64,000 nt of DNA from Siphonodentalium dalli. Lineage: Eukaryota; Mollusca; Scaphopoda; Gadilida; Siphonodentaliidae. The first letter of the stretch is position 1; each line of letters begins with the position of its first letter. Position numbers and translations under genes: made by a program. The stretch spans positions 50,536,073 through 50,600,072 of the forward strand of contig CP136064.1 in NCBI GenBank assembly GCA_032622095.1, read 5' to 3'. Positions 10,026 through 21,599 of this stretch are shown piece by piece. The notes beneath the pieces were generated by a model. That model worked only from the letters and a program-made list of their open reading frames with translations. It did no database searches and had not been told where the DNA came from.

Positions 10026-10638
10026 CAAGGACCAGAATTAGTCAAAAATTTAAATTCATATGATGTATACAAATTGGAAACGAATGCACTCCGATGAAGA
10101 CAGTTAAAACGGTCGCTAGTGCGCGTGGAGCCCAGGAAAGGGTCAGGTGATATCAAATTAAAAAGTTTGGAGAACATTTTTTGCCTGTGTCTCCCACTCT
10201 ATATTCTGCAACACATTTCAACCAGCAGCAAAGACAGTGGCCTGTAAAAGAGACCATTTGTTTTCTGGACAAATCAATTGTCAGAGGTTATGTGGCTGTC
10301 ATGGTTCGTGCAGTGCAGGTGAGTTAAGTTTCCAGATATATGAGTACAACAGTTTATCCTTGAACCTATCTGAATAGAACTCAAACTTCCTGTTGACCTT
10401 CAAACATGCTGCTCGATTCCAGTGAAAAAAATGAAGTAGTACGCCATATAATAGTCAACAAATGATTGCAAGCTGCTTACCAATGAAACAAGAAAGATAA
10501 GTATACCAATGTAGTTGTTCTAGAACATTTCCCCTCATCGTACCATGGCTCATTTCGTTTCTTTAGTTTTCCACGAATGCTACCAAATTGACTGGTAGTC
10601 ATCATATCATGAATCTCAACTCTGGCTAACGCCCGTAC
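10026..10638. other. No gene recognised; left flank of LTR element
   Basis: No recognisable coding content. Its last four bases, GTAC at 10,635-10,638, are the left copy of the target duplication of the gypsy element; the right copy is at 22,226-22,229. Confidence 0.45.
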
Positions 10639-11817
10639 TGTGACGGTGATGTATTTACATGCATAAGTAAGTTTTGTAGGAATTATACTAATTCTATTTT
10701 ATACATGCTTATTACTTATTTGTTTTAAACCTAATATCTGTCTAATCAACCTAGCACTATTAAATCACTTGACTGTCTTGTTCTTATCTTTTAGCCCAAC
10801 CCAAATCCCAATCCAAATATAAACCAGCCCAATAACCAAATTAACGCATTACCGCGTAGTAATCTTTCCCGCTAAATAAGACAGTGCAGAATAATCAAAC
10901 GGAACGTTTTCAAAACAGTTATGTTTAAATCTTAAAGTATATTTTATCTTTACTAAACTACCATGTACGTTTAAGTAAAATGGAACGCTATTACTATTAT
11001 TAAAACATCCAGGACCTAAATCATTCCGAATTGGTAAGTTTAATATGTGTTTTATGTACCAATTCGTTGATTGTTTATTGTGATATTTTAACCCAATTTC
11101 GTCCCATATATTTATTCATCTTTAGTTGTGTCCATCCATAACTAAGTAAGTCCCTTTCCATATGGATGGTTCACTATATAAATTGTAACCAGTAATCATT
11201 CCCTTTTTGTGTTATTTTATATTTTACTCTTTTATAAAACTTCCAACAACATAGAAAGTTGCATTATGGGAAGTCTCCATTCTGGAGCCTTTATATATTT
11301 ATATACAGTTTGGTTTTCATTTCCAATAACAATGGAAATGGTTAATATATTATTTGTATTGGAAGGTATTTCTCTTTCCCATATTCTTTTATACTTTGTG
11401 TTGGATTAGTGAATTTTATATTCTAGGGTAATTTCTTGGAATACTTGGAATGAAATCATGGAGATAGCAGAGATTATATCTCATCCATCATTATTCATTT
11501 GTTCTGTGCCTGTGGTGTACGTCCAGCATGTTCAATCAGCATATATACGTCTCATCGATGTCATACTATTCATGTGTGCTGTTGTGATTCATTGAGATTA
11601 CCAGAATACAGAATGTAATGTATAAATCTTCTCATTATGCACCCCAACGCCCCTACATCAGAAACTCACAAGTTACGAAGCGTGGGAGACATTATTCTTG
11701 TTTTATAAATGTATAAAACTCTATGGATCGGGATTGAGATATCTCGTGTGAACTATTGGTTAGACCGACTGAGCGACATACTATGTATAGCCGAGTTACT
11801 AATTCCATAGGGCTTTA
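10639..11817 (+). repeat. 5' LTR of gypsy element
   Basis: A 1179-bp LTR beginning TGTGACGGTGAT. It matches 19,621-20,101 joined to 21,526-22,225. The end is placed at 11,817 because similarity stops there and GTAC follows the corresponding base in the 3' copy. The LTR should hold promoter, transcription start and polyadenylation signals. Confidence 0.9.
11175..11183 (+). promoter_or_regulatory. Candidate TATA box in 5' LTR
   Basis: TATATAAAT, preceded by a GC-richer stretch and followed by about 630 bp of LTR. It is conserved in the 3' LTR (near 21,574-21,582). Good match to a TATA element, but other AT-rich words nearby make this tentative. Confidence 0.4.
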
Positions 11818-11836
11818 TTGGCGCCTAACGTGTAAG
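11818..11836 (+). other. Primer-binding site
   Basis: TTGGCGCCTAACGTGTAAG lies directly after the 5' LTR. TGGCGCC with CTAACGTG is the usual position and composition for a PBS complementary to a tRNA 3' end. The first seven bases are those used by several lysine-type primers, but the rest differs, so I do not name the tRNA. Confidence 0.65.
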
Positions 11837-12853
11837 AACCCACTACGCTTCGAGATTGTGCTTGTGTCTCTTTAAGTGAGAGGAACCTCAGCCCAACGAT
11901 CAAACTATTCGTGACGTCATCGAACTTCGTGTTCCTTGGATTTGTTGACATTTTGCGAAGTGCGCGAACATTTGGCCGAATTTTGAACTGTGTCGTTTAT
12001 CGTGATTGTGCAGTGATATCACTATTTCCAGCTCGGGACAGAACGTTGTATGCTGACATTTAGTAGTAAGTTGTCAGAAAAATTAATGTACGGTACTGTG
12101 ACAGTTTGCAATTGCATATAAACTTATAAAACAGGTTTATAACTAAATAGGTATGGCCTGGATGTATTCTTTTACTTAAATAGGTGATAAATAAGTGGAA
12201 CATAAATAAAATTTTCTTATAAAACTTTTGAGATAAAAGTCAATTTTTCAATTGGCCGTAAACTTAACCCATCCCTGCCAAGTCTAGTATTTGGTAAACT
12301 TAACCCGTCTCAGCCAAGTCTGTTCGAGGACTTGGAAATTTTTCTAGCTTTTTTGTGATATTCTTTTCTGTGATATTCTTCTTAACATGTCCCTCAGCAC
12401 TTGTTTGTTTTTACTAACCATTGACCATGTTGTGTTTAACTGAATGTTAACTTGTACGACATAGGAAGATGGTGTCACATAAATTATTTTCTTCCCTCGG
12501 ACGTAAAAAGGTGAGATTAAATTAGAACGTTTGGTATGTTTCAGGTTTGAATATTTTGTTCAAAATATTTCAGTTAGTACGTTTCAGCACTCAATTTAGT
12601 TGACGTCAACAATAATTTGGACTTCATTTAATTTTCTGAAATTAAATTTCCAGATTTAATTGATATAGCTGTTCGACGTAATTATTAATTAAATTTGATT
12701 TGAAAATTTTCAGAAATTGTTAATGCAGTTTCGACTTGTAGAAATTTTCATTCGATTTAATCTTTCAGTGACGTCCGACTTGTAATAATTTTCAGATTAA
12801 TTTTTTAAACAAATCTTTCTTATTCTGATTAATTATTTAGTTAGAGTTGAAGG
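11837..12853 (+). other. Gypsy 5' untranslated leader
   Basis: About 1 kb without coding content between the PBS and the first gag ATG. It includes a two-copy direct repeat around 12,256-12,326 (GTAAACTTAACCC ... GCCAAGTCT) and a run of AT-rich sequence. The packaging region would be expected here but nothing specific is visible. Confidence 0.6.
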
Positions 12854-13987
12854 ATGGGTGAAGAAGATCATGGTGGTGCGAAAATGTTTTAAAACATGAT
12901 GGAAGGTTTTCAGCAGATGGGTTTTTCCCCAAAAGCTGAATCGGCAGAGGACTTCCAGAAATAGTTTCAAACTTTACAGGGTGTTAAGGAAGAACCCGAG
13001 GTTCAGCGTGAACCAAATTATAGAGATTAGAGACAGCTCGAACGACAAGTATTCGTTAAAAATATTTCTCAATTTTCAGGGGACCAGAAGTCAGATTCGA
13101 GCTTCAACATGTGGAAATATGAAGTTAATTGCATGTTATCATCTAGAGTTTCAGAATCTGAGGTTTTATATGCCATTCGAAAGTCTTTGCGCGGAGAAGC
13201 GGCAAGAGTCGTCATGAGATTGGGCAAAGACGTTTCAGTTCCAGATATTGTTCATAAATTTCAGCATCTTTATGGTGACATCCAGTCACAGGAAAGTCTT
13301 ATTGGGAATTTTTTTCAGTGCTAAGCAGGGCCCAGTAGAGTCAGTTGTTGAGATTGGGGTACTCGTTTGGAGGAACTTTTCTCCAAGACGACCATGCTCA
13401 AACAGATGATGCCGACATCTGAAAATTAACTTTTGAAAAATCGTTTCTTTGAAGGTTTGCGGCAAGAGTTGAAAGATCTTTCGGCTTACAAACTGAAGGA
13501 GTGCCGAGATTATAATGAGCTTCTTTCTTCACTCCGTCTCATTGAGCAAGAACATTCTTCTTCTAAACAGAAGGCATCCAATTCTTCTGGTGCAACTTGC
13601 AAAGCTTCTGTTTCAGTTGATGCTGATAAATTGGACACAATATTATCCCAACTTTCAGCTTTAACCCAGGAAGTCAATAGATTGGAGAATAAACAGCAAT
13701 CCCCTCATATTTCTACCCAGGATGGTAACCGTGGACGAGGGCAGTATGGAGGAAGAGCTAGAGGTGGTTTTGACAGAGGACATAGGAGAGGTAACGATGC
13801 AGTTTCAAATAATTTTGGCAGAGAGCAGACTGCAGCTTCAAATATTGTTGATACTTCTAGAGTTTCAGAACAGTTTCCACTTTGTTATGGGTGCAATACT
13901 CACCATATTCCTCCTTTTTGTAGAAGACCCCGTGGTGGATATTCCAGAGGTCGAGGAAATTTTAACAGAGGGCCTTTAAACTATTAA
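12854..13987 (+). pseudogene. Gypsy gag (nucleocapsid-containing), broken
   Basis: The frame starts with ATG at 12,854 (MGEEDHGG...) and carries stops at 12,890, 12,962 and 13,026-13,028. A frame change follows near the T run at 13,310, and another stop at about 13,427. It resumes open from 13,433 to 13,987. The middle part (MWKYEVNCML..., LRGEAARVVMRLG) resembles the helical capsid region of Ty3-type gag. The C-terminal part is RGG/RGR-rich and contains CYGCNTHHIPPFC, a C-X2-C-X3-H-X4-C knuckle one residue shorter than the classical retroviral CCHC spacing. Gag would form the particle and bind RNA. The breaks make this copy dead. Confidence 0.85.
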
Positions 13988-14039
13988 ACATCTATGACAA
14001 AGGGTCGACCATAGATGAGAAGGACAATCAGTCCCAAAA

Positions 14040-14380
14040 TAAGACTCCAGCTGGTTTGCATGGAGAAATAACAGAATCTGTTGTTACAATTTCAGGAAAT
14101 AATTGTAATGCTCTTTTAGATACAGGTAGTACAGTTAGCAGTATAGGTGAATGATTTTACAAGAACAAGTTAAATCATATTCCTTTACAGCCTTTACAAT
14201 CCATTTTAAACATTGAGTGTGCCGACGGAGAATGTTTACCATATATGGGTTTCATTGAAGCAGAAGTTTTTGTTCCTAGATTTTCAGTTATCAAACCAGT
14301 CTTGTATTTTCCTCATTGTGTCTGACAGTAAATTTAATTCTCATACTCCTATTCTTTTAGGAACAAACATTCTTAAGGTT
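14040..14380 (+). pseudogene. Gypsy aspartic protease, broken
   Basis: The active-site motif LLDTGST lies at about 14,113-14,133. A TGA at 14,152-14,154 interrupts the frame, and the conserved C-terminal part PILLGTN (near 14,348-14,368) is in another frame. This identifies the retropepsin that matures gag and pol proteins. A stop and at least one frameshift inactivate it. Confidence 0.8.
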
Positions 14381-15376
14381 TTTCTTAAACATGTCGAGGA
14401 AGCTAATGGCCAAAGAAACTTAGATACTCCTTGGTATTTTGCTTTCAGATGTATTTCATTGTGTGATAGGGAGTTGAAGAAGAATAATTTTAACTTAGGT
14501 ATTGTGAAGAGTTCAGCTCCGGATAATATTATTTTACATCCAAATACATCAAAGACTGTGATTGGTTATATTGACCACAAAACACAATATAACCCTACTT
14601 GTGCTATATTTCAGCATTCTTCGCATGATCCGAAAATGGACGGAATTGAAATTGCTCCTTATATTTTGAAATATGATCCTTCCACAGATGAACATGTTCC
14701 TGTACATCTCAGTAACCTTATTACGAGAACCATAAATATTTCTCCTCATTCTGTGATTTGCTCTATTCAGCCAGTGAAGGTCGAATGTCATTTGCAGACT
14801 TCAAAGGAAGATGCAGATCTACCTTTCTTTGACCAGATAAATTTGAATCAAGATTCATTGACGGCAGACGAGATCCGACAAGCATTTGATTTTATAAAAC
14901 AATTTCCAGATGTTTTTTCTTTAAGTGATTTTGACCTTGGTCACTATAATGGTGTTAAGCATGAGATTAATTTGACAGATGACAAGCCTGTTAAGCAGAG
15001 GCCGAGAAGATTAACACCAGGATTAGTTGACGAGGTTCGTGATTACTTACAGCAATTGTTGGCTGCCGGAATAATTAGACGGTCAAGGAGTCCTTACTCA
15101 TCCAATGTTGTTGTTTGTCGTCGTTCCAGTGGGAAGCTACGTCTATGTGTGGATTACAGGGATATTAATAAGAAAACTATACAATATCCTTATTGTTTAC
15201 CCATTATTGAAGATATTTTACATAGTTTGTCACATTCCAAATTTATTAGCAGTCTGGATTTACGCTGTGGATATTTCCAACAGGAGCATAAAAAGTACAC
15301 AGCATTTACGGCTGGAAATCTTGGATTTTTTTTAGTTTCAGAGGGTGCCCCAAGGAATGCGGGGATCGCCGGCTAG
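14381..15376 (+). pseudogene. Gypsy pol: linker and first half of reverse transcriptase
   Basis: Open frame continuing from the end of the protease. The linker leads to RT entry motifs: KQRPRRLTPG, GIIRRSRSPYSS, KLRLCVDYRDIN and SLDLRCGYFQ. Directly after GYFQ about seven residues normally present before the TAFT motif are missing, so there is a small in-frame deletion. The frame is lost at an eight-T run at 15,328-15,335. RT continues in the next frame. Confidence 0.9.
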
Positions 15377-16497
15377 TTTCCAAAGAATGATGGAACATTG
15401 TTTGGACGGCCTGGTTAATAATATATGTTACATTTATTTGGATGATATTTGTGTACCAGCTTCAAGTTTTCAGGAGATGATAGACCGGCTTAAACTTATA
15501 TTTCAGAGATTACGTGAATGTAATTTAAAGCTTTCCCCTTCAAAATGTTCATTTTTTAGTAAGAAAATTAAATATTTGGGGCATGTTGTTTCAGAAGCTG
15601 GGATAGAAGCTGATAGTGACAAAGTAGAAAAAGTTGTGAATTGGCAGACTCCGAAGACTCCAGAGGAAGTTCGTAAATTTTTGGGATTTTCAGGATATTA
15701 TCGAAAATATGTTAAAAAAATTTCTTTAATAGCAAAGCCACTTACATATCTTTTACCCCCTACTAATCATGGAAAACAGAAGAGCAAGAAGAAATCTAAT
15801 TATAACGGTAAATGGTCTTGGGGTGAGGAACAAGAAAAATCCTTTTCTCGTTTTAAAGAATGTCTTTCGTCCCCTCCTGTTGTAGGTTTTGCAGATTTTA
15901 CATTGCCATTTGAAGTGCACACAGATGCGAGTCAAAACTCATGGGGGGGGTCTTTTCCAAAAGCAGAATGGGATTCTTAGAGTTATCTCTTATGCGAGCA
16001 GAGGAACGACGGCAGCTGAGAAGTCATATCCAGCCCACAAACTAGAGTTCTTGGCGTTGAAATGGGCTGTCACTGAAACATTTAGTGATTACTTGTACAA
16101 TCATAAATTTGTTGTTTTTACAGATTCCAATCCCCTCACTTATGTACTGAGCAGTGCCAAATTAGATGCTACGGGGCATAGATGGTTGGCTGCTATAACT
16201 GCTTTTAATTTTTAAATTATTTATCGACCAGGGAAATCCAATGCTGTTGCAGATGGTTTGTCGAGATTGCCACAATATAATGTTGAATTGGATAAAATCA
16301 GTTCCAATTCCATTTCAGCCATTTGTAAATCTTTACAGGTTACACTGCCTTTTGTAGAATCACTTTGTATGTCTACAGATGTCGCTGATAGTTTAAATGA
16401 TGGCTGTAGTACAGACATGGATATCATGACACCCAGAGATTGGAGGCAGATGCAAGAGAGAGATTCTATTTTAGGACCGTGGATGAGGGCAGTTTGA
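15345..16497 (+). pseudogene. Gypsy pol: RT catalytic half and RNase H, broken
   Basis: It begins with the MPQGMRGSPASFQRMM block. The catalytic motif is YLDD at 15,435-15,446, so both metal-binding aspartates are intact. The connection domain (KIKYLGHVVSEAGI, RKFLGFSGYYRKYV) follows. RNase H starts at FEVHTDAS, loses frame at a seven-G run near 15,945, and resumes as YASRGTTAAEKSY ... FVVFTDSNPLTYVL. A TAA at 16,213-16,215 comes just before the YRPGKSNAVADGLSR block. Two frame losses and stops mark it as inactive. Confidence 0.9.
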
Positions 16498-16646
16498 AGT
16501 GGTGTTAAACCGATCAGATAGTTTAAATGATGGCTGTAGTACAGACATGGATATCATGACACCCAGAGATTGGAGGCAGATGCAAGAGAGAGATTCTATT
16601 TTAGGACCGTGGATGAGGGCAGTTTGAAGTGGTGTTAAACCGATCA
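16387..16646 (+). repeat. Tandem duplication of 130 bp inside pol
   Basis: 16,387-16,516 is repeated at 16,517-16,646, both starting GATAGTTTAAATGATGGC. I see no differences between copies. Because 130 is not a multiple of three it shifts the frame between RNase H and integrase. It looks recent compared with the rest of the element, or it may be an assembly artefact. Confidence 0.9.
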
Positions 16647-16660
16647 GAAATACTTTTCCG

Positions 16661-17740
16661 ATGACCCGCGAGCATTCCACATATTATAGGAATGTTGTTT
16701 CTTTAAAATTCCAGAGAGGTGTGTTATATAGGGAAACTCAGTTTAATGAAAATACTCATTTACAACTTGTTATCCCCCATTCATTTATTAATACTGTTTT
16801 AACTTCATTACATACAGACATAGGGCATCCTGGAAGAGAAAGAACCATTTCATTGATTAAGCAGAGATTTTATTGGCCTGGCATAGACAGTGCAGTGGAG
16901 AAATTTATTCAACAGTGTCCCCGATGCTTGAGAAGGAAGTCTCCGACGGATGCCAGAACCAAGCTAGTTTCTATTTCCACGACCCAGCCCTTGAAACTTG
17001 TCTGTATTGATTATCTTACAGTTGATATGTGCAAAGGTGGTTTTCAATATTTGTTGGTTGTTACTGATCACTTTACAAAATTTTCACAGGCTTTTCCCAC
17101 AAAGAATATGACTGCCAAAACTACTGCTGATGTTCTTTTCAACAAATTCTTTGTGTATTATGGTTTCCCTCACAGAATTCATAGTGATCAGGGTGCAAAT
17201 TTTGAATCCACTCTTATTCAGGAACTTTGTAGATTATGCAGCATCAAGAAAAGCAGAATGACGCCCTATCATCCGATGGGCAATGGACAATGTGAACGGT
17301 TTAACCGTACTTTATTAGGTATGTTGGGAACGTTACAGCCCGAGGAAAAGAAAGATTGGAAGAGTTTTATTGGACCACTGGTACATGCATATAATTCCAC
17401 AAAACATGAAAGCACTGGTTTTACCCCTTTTAAACTTATGTTTGGCAGGGATCCTAGATTACCGATAGATGTTTTGTGTGGATTGGATAAGATGACGGAG
17501 GATGACGGTGAAGATAAAGATGTTTCTATTTCAGAATATGTTTCTGAATTAAGGGAAAGGATGACGTATGCGTATGATTTAGCTTCAAAAGCTGCAACGA
17601 AGGCGAAAGATAAGCAGAAGAGGAACTTCGATAAGAAGGCAAGAGGTGCGATATTGTCTGTTGGAGATTCTGTTTTAGTTAAAACACTTGCATTTGAAGG
17701 CAGACACAAGTTAGCTGATAAATTTGATACTGATATTTAA
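16661..17740 (+). pseudogene. Gypsy integrase
   Basis: The best preserved part of the element, open for 359 codons. The N-terminal zinc domain is visible (LHTDIGHPGRERT with two His, CPRC with two Cys). The catalytic core has Asp in CIDYL, Asp in HSDQGANF and Glu in GNGQCERFNRTL, so the D,D,E triad is present. The C-terminal part (PIDVLCGL, VGDSVLVK) is typical of Ty3 integrases. A TAA at 17,738-17,740 ends the frame early; related sequence continues downstream. The product would insert the cDNA, making the 4-bp GTAC duplication. In this copy it cannot be made from an intact pol frame. Confidence 0.9.
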
Positions 17741-18485
17741 ACAGTTACAGAGCAGCCAAATAGGGATATTCCGGTATTTGTTGTCAGGAGTGACGATGGT
17801 AAAGAAAGAACCCTTCACAGTAATCATCTTCTCCCCATAGGTTATGTTCCCGAGGAGTCTGATGTTGGTCCAGATAACGTTACATCTTTAAAAGATATGG
17901 TGGTGGAACCTGATAGTTCTATTCCTTTAGAAGGAGAAGCAGATAGAACTTTTGTTTCAGAGTCACAAGAGGATACATGTATTGATGAACATGCTTACGT
18001 TCTCAGAAGTCCGCAGCATGCAGTATTATCTACTGCAAATGACCGTGTGGATTCTGATACCAGTTCTGAGGTACAGGATTGTGCTCCTGGTACAGTCGGA
18101 GAAGTGAGTTCTCTGGATGGTGACACACAGTAGAGCAGAGGATGGGCCCAAAGTTATTATTGAGGTAGAGGAGAGTAGTGATGTTGAGGAAGAAGTTGCA
18201 GGTGATTCAGAGATTGCAGATGTTAATTTTATTTCAGATATTCCATCTGAAGAGACACAGCAGATAGAGAATCCTGAGGTTATTAAACCCACACCTAGGA
18301 GGTCAGAACGAGTGCGGAAACCACCACCATGGAAGAAATCTGGGGATTATGTGCATTCCATGCAACCAGTTTCAGCAGACTTTATCAGTAAAGCCGAGTT
18401 GCTGAAAAGGCTTACTGATAAAGAATTATTATCCAGTATGTCACCGGATATGATACATTCAATATTTTCAGCAGTTTTGAAATAA
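17741..18485 (+). pseudogene. Gypsy pol C-terminal extension
   Basis: In frame with integrase after one stop, then shifted near 18,117-18,133 and open to 18,485. First part: DGKERTLHSNHLLPIGYVP, the usual end of the integrase GPY/F-like region. It is followed by a long acidic Ser/Glu-rich stretch and the basic motif RRSERVRKPPPWKK. Such a tail closes many gypsy pol proteins. I see no envelope gene. Confidence 0.75.
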
Positions 18486-19606
18486 CTTATTCAACATGTA
18501 TGATTTTATCTATTGATATCTTTTGTATTTGCAGTAGTTATTCTTGTTATGATTGATATTATTTCAGTCATTCAATGTTTTTTCCTCTTGTTGTGTGATA
18601 TTATTGTTATATCATACCGGGAGTTAATACATGTAATTCTGATCGTTTTCAGAATTTGAATTATGTAAAATACTATGCTTAATATCTATCATTAAGGAAA
18701 CTTCTGTATAATGATCCTTTTTCAGCCGAAGACCCGTGCAGTTAAATGTTAACACGGTGTTCCAGCTTGTAACAGTTTTACTGTATATCATCAACAGAAT
18801 GTTTACCTCCCGGATATTATTGTCATGTATTTTCACATATAATAAATTACAATATAATACTGCTAGTATAATAGAATTTTTTTTAATAATTGATCAGAGT
18901 AATTATTGCAGTGTAATTTTCAACTCTTTCTAGATTTCAGGCATATTTCCTATTCCAGGTAGCTGTGTCTGACTTCTGGTCCATGTTGATTAATATTAAA
19001 TTAACATTTGATTAATTTCCCTTCTTTTGTGTGAAATTTTAGCAACAAGTTGCTTGCTGATTGGTGAATTCCACTATGGTGTTCAATTTGGTATTGAATT
19101 CAAAGTAGTCAGGATCGGCTATTATTTTTATGAATTCCAGGTGATTGTATTTGCTGTCAGGGAAAGAATTGTGTATATGCAGATGTTAAATTTTTGTTTT
19201 CTTTGTATTTTAAGAGGCAGGAGAAATGAAATATGGGTCATTGGTCTTTAATATAGTTTTACAGATGGGTGTATAGTGCAATAGGATATTTTACAGGTTT
19301 TAGATTCAGGTTGATATACCACCCACATAGGAGTTAGACTGAATTGTTTTAATTACAGGTGGTAATTAAAGTTGTTATATGGTGCTAAGGATATTAACTA
19401 TCATTGTATATGTAGCAGAGCTGTTTCATGGCAAAGAGCGTATCTTTACCTAATTTATATTTTATTCCCATGGTATGGTGTTGCAGTTGATTGCGGAATG
19501 GTTTAAGTTAGTTCGGAGAAGGTCTAGGTAGGTTGATTTTTCTAAGACATTGCAGGAATTGGTTGTTGCAGGTTTTGGTTAAATTACAAGAATGTAATTT
19601 GTTTTC
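18486..19606 (+). other. Gypsy 3' untranslated region
   Basis: About 1.1 kb between the last pol codons and the polypurine tract. No open frame with recognisable content; an env-like gene is absent. Confidence 0.6.
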
Positions 19607-19620
19607 AAGAGGGGGGAGAA
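19607..19620 (+). other. Polypurine tract
   Basis: AAGAGGGGGGAGAA lies directly against the 3' LTR start (TGTGACGG at 19,621). This is the normal second-strand priming site. Confidence 0.9.
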
Positions 19621-20101
19621 TGTGACGGTGATATATTTATATGCATAAGTAAGTTTTGTAGGAATTATACTAATTCTATTTTATACATGCTTATTACTTA
19701 TTTGTTTTAAACCTAATATCTGTCTAATCAACCTAGCACTATTAAATCACTTGACTGTCTTGTTCTTATCTTTTAGCCCAACCCAAATCCAAATATAAAC
19801 CAGCCCAATAACTAAATTAACGCATTACCGCGTAGTAATCTTTCCCGCTAAATAAGATAGTGCAGAATAATCAAACGGAACGTTTTGAAAACAGTTATGT
19901 TTAAATCTTAAAGTATATTTTATCTTTACTAAACTACCATGTACGTTTAAGTAAAATGGAACGCTATTACTATTATTAAAACATCCAGGACCTAAATCAT
20001 TCCGAATTGGTAAGTTTAATATGTGTTTTATGTACCAATTCGTTGATTGTTTATTGTGATATTTTAACCCAATTTCGTCCCATATATTTATTCATCTTTA
20101 G

Positions 20102-21525
20102 ATGCAAAATTTGCAGACATGAGCATAAGCATATATACAAAAGTGTAAACACAGAGTGTGACATTCATATAGTATAAATATAAAAAGTATAGATATATAA
20201 ATATAACAAGAATGCAGCTTGACAATTCTGTAGAGGGACAAGATAGTGAATAAACCTAGCTTAGTAATGACTACTAAATAGATACTCGTACCTGTATATA
20301 TATACAACATGAAAAATCAACCCGTGCTATCCCACCCTCCTCCCTCAACAGGACTGTCATGTTGCTTAAGAGATACTAGTAATAGAACCAACAGCTCTTC
20401 ACCACCTACATATACACACTGCTGCCGTGTATGGCCGGCTTTAGACTGGCATGTCCATGACCGAAAGATGGAATCCCTAAATACAGGCAGCAGTGACAAT
20501 ATATGTAGCTGGCCAAGTACTGTCATCGTACATAGAAAGATAGAGATGAAAATAGAGTAGTAGAAGAGAAATATACATATGAATACGCTCGTCTGACAAG
20601 TCATGCCATCGATTGCCATCAAGGAGCGCACAGGAAAGCAAGCCAAAGCTTGCTTATTTCCACTGTGGTCCTTAATGGTAACCGACCACATGACTGACCA
20701 GGCCACAGCACAAGTTCTCATAGGGTCGTACGGTATTATTAATAGCATGATTCACACCATTAATAATATACAAAGTCAGATTCCTCAGTACCTAAAATTT
20801 TATCGAATAATTCCTGTTTTATTAGGTGATTCCATGTAGCCAAGTTGCAGTTAGGTTCAATATATTTTACATAATTATTCCACAAAAAGCTATTGTAACC
20901 AAATACCCTAACATGAGGCACAGATAATCTAAAGATTCCAGACCGGTGATTATATTTACAATGAGTGTTCGAAAATTGGAATCCATCTCTTAGGTATGTA
21001 AGAGCTTTCCCATCTGTTATATTTTTCATGATAGTCAGCTTTCTTTGGGAAACTCTGTATTCAACCGGAAGCCATTTAATGGTTTCAAACTCTTCATAAC
21101 CTATATGTGAAAATCTATCCAAGCTCAGAACAAACCGGTTTAATTTGTTTTGAAATATTTGTAGTTTATTTTTGGTAGTTTTACTCAAAGAGCTATACCA
21201 AATAGAGGATGCATAATCGAGGTGGCATTGAATTAATGAGTTAGCAAGTAGTTTCTTTGTGAAAGGGGTTAGAAAGTCAGCCTTTCTTTATAAAAATTTA
21301 AGACGAGCAGTTACTTTATTTAGTACCTGTTTGGCCATTTGTTCCCCAGTGAGACTTTCATCAAGACAGGCACCCAGATATTTCACCTCCTTGACGGACT
21401 GAATATTGATACCATTGCAGCAGATTGCAAGTTCGGGACATTTATTAATTTGCGTTTGGAGCCAAATAAGATGGATTCTGTTTTGCCTAAATGAAGTGAC
21501 AATTTGTTGTCGACTAGCCAGTGGC
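20102..21525 (-). mobile_element. 5'-truncated LINE inserted in the 3' LTR
   Basis: The insert splits LTR sequence exactly between CTTTAG and TTGTGTCC. Read on the minus strand it encodes the end of an RT (KEVKYLGACLDESLTG near 21,350) and a C-terminal domain (KLQIFQNKLNRFVL, IKWLPVEYRVSQ near 21,060-21,150). Both are typical of CR1/Jockey-like LINEs. About 650 bp of 3' untranslated sequence follows toward 20,102. Frames are broken. I see no target duplication and no clear tail, so ends may have been trimmed. It inserted after the gypsy element, and is unrelated to the LINE at 1275-7340 at the level I can see. Confidence 0.85.
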
Positions 21526-21599
21526 TTGTGTCCATCCATAACTAAGTAAGTCCCTTTCCATATGGATGGTTCACTATATAAATGGTAACCAGTAATCAT
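20760..21599 (-). pseudogene. LINE RT C-terminal fragment
   Basis: Two open pieces on the minus strand, 21,599-21,288 (of which the part beyond 21,525 is LTR) and 21,188-20,760. They read the thumb of RT and the following conserved domain of a CR1/Jockey-like element. The palm with its catalytic residues is missing (5' truncation). Confidence 0.75.

Noticed and set aside
17741-18485. Frame after integrase as an envelope gene
   Set aside because: No signal peptide, transmembrane segment or cleavage-like site. It is acidic with a basic motif and in frame with pol, so a pol tail.
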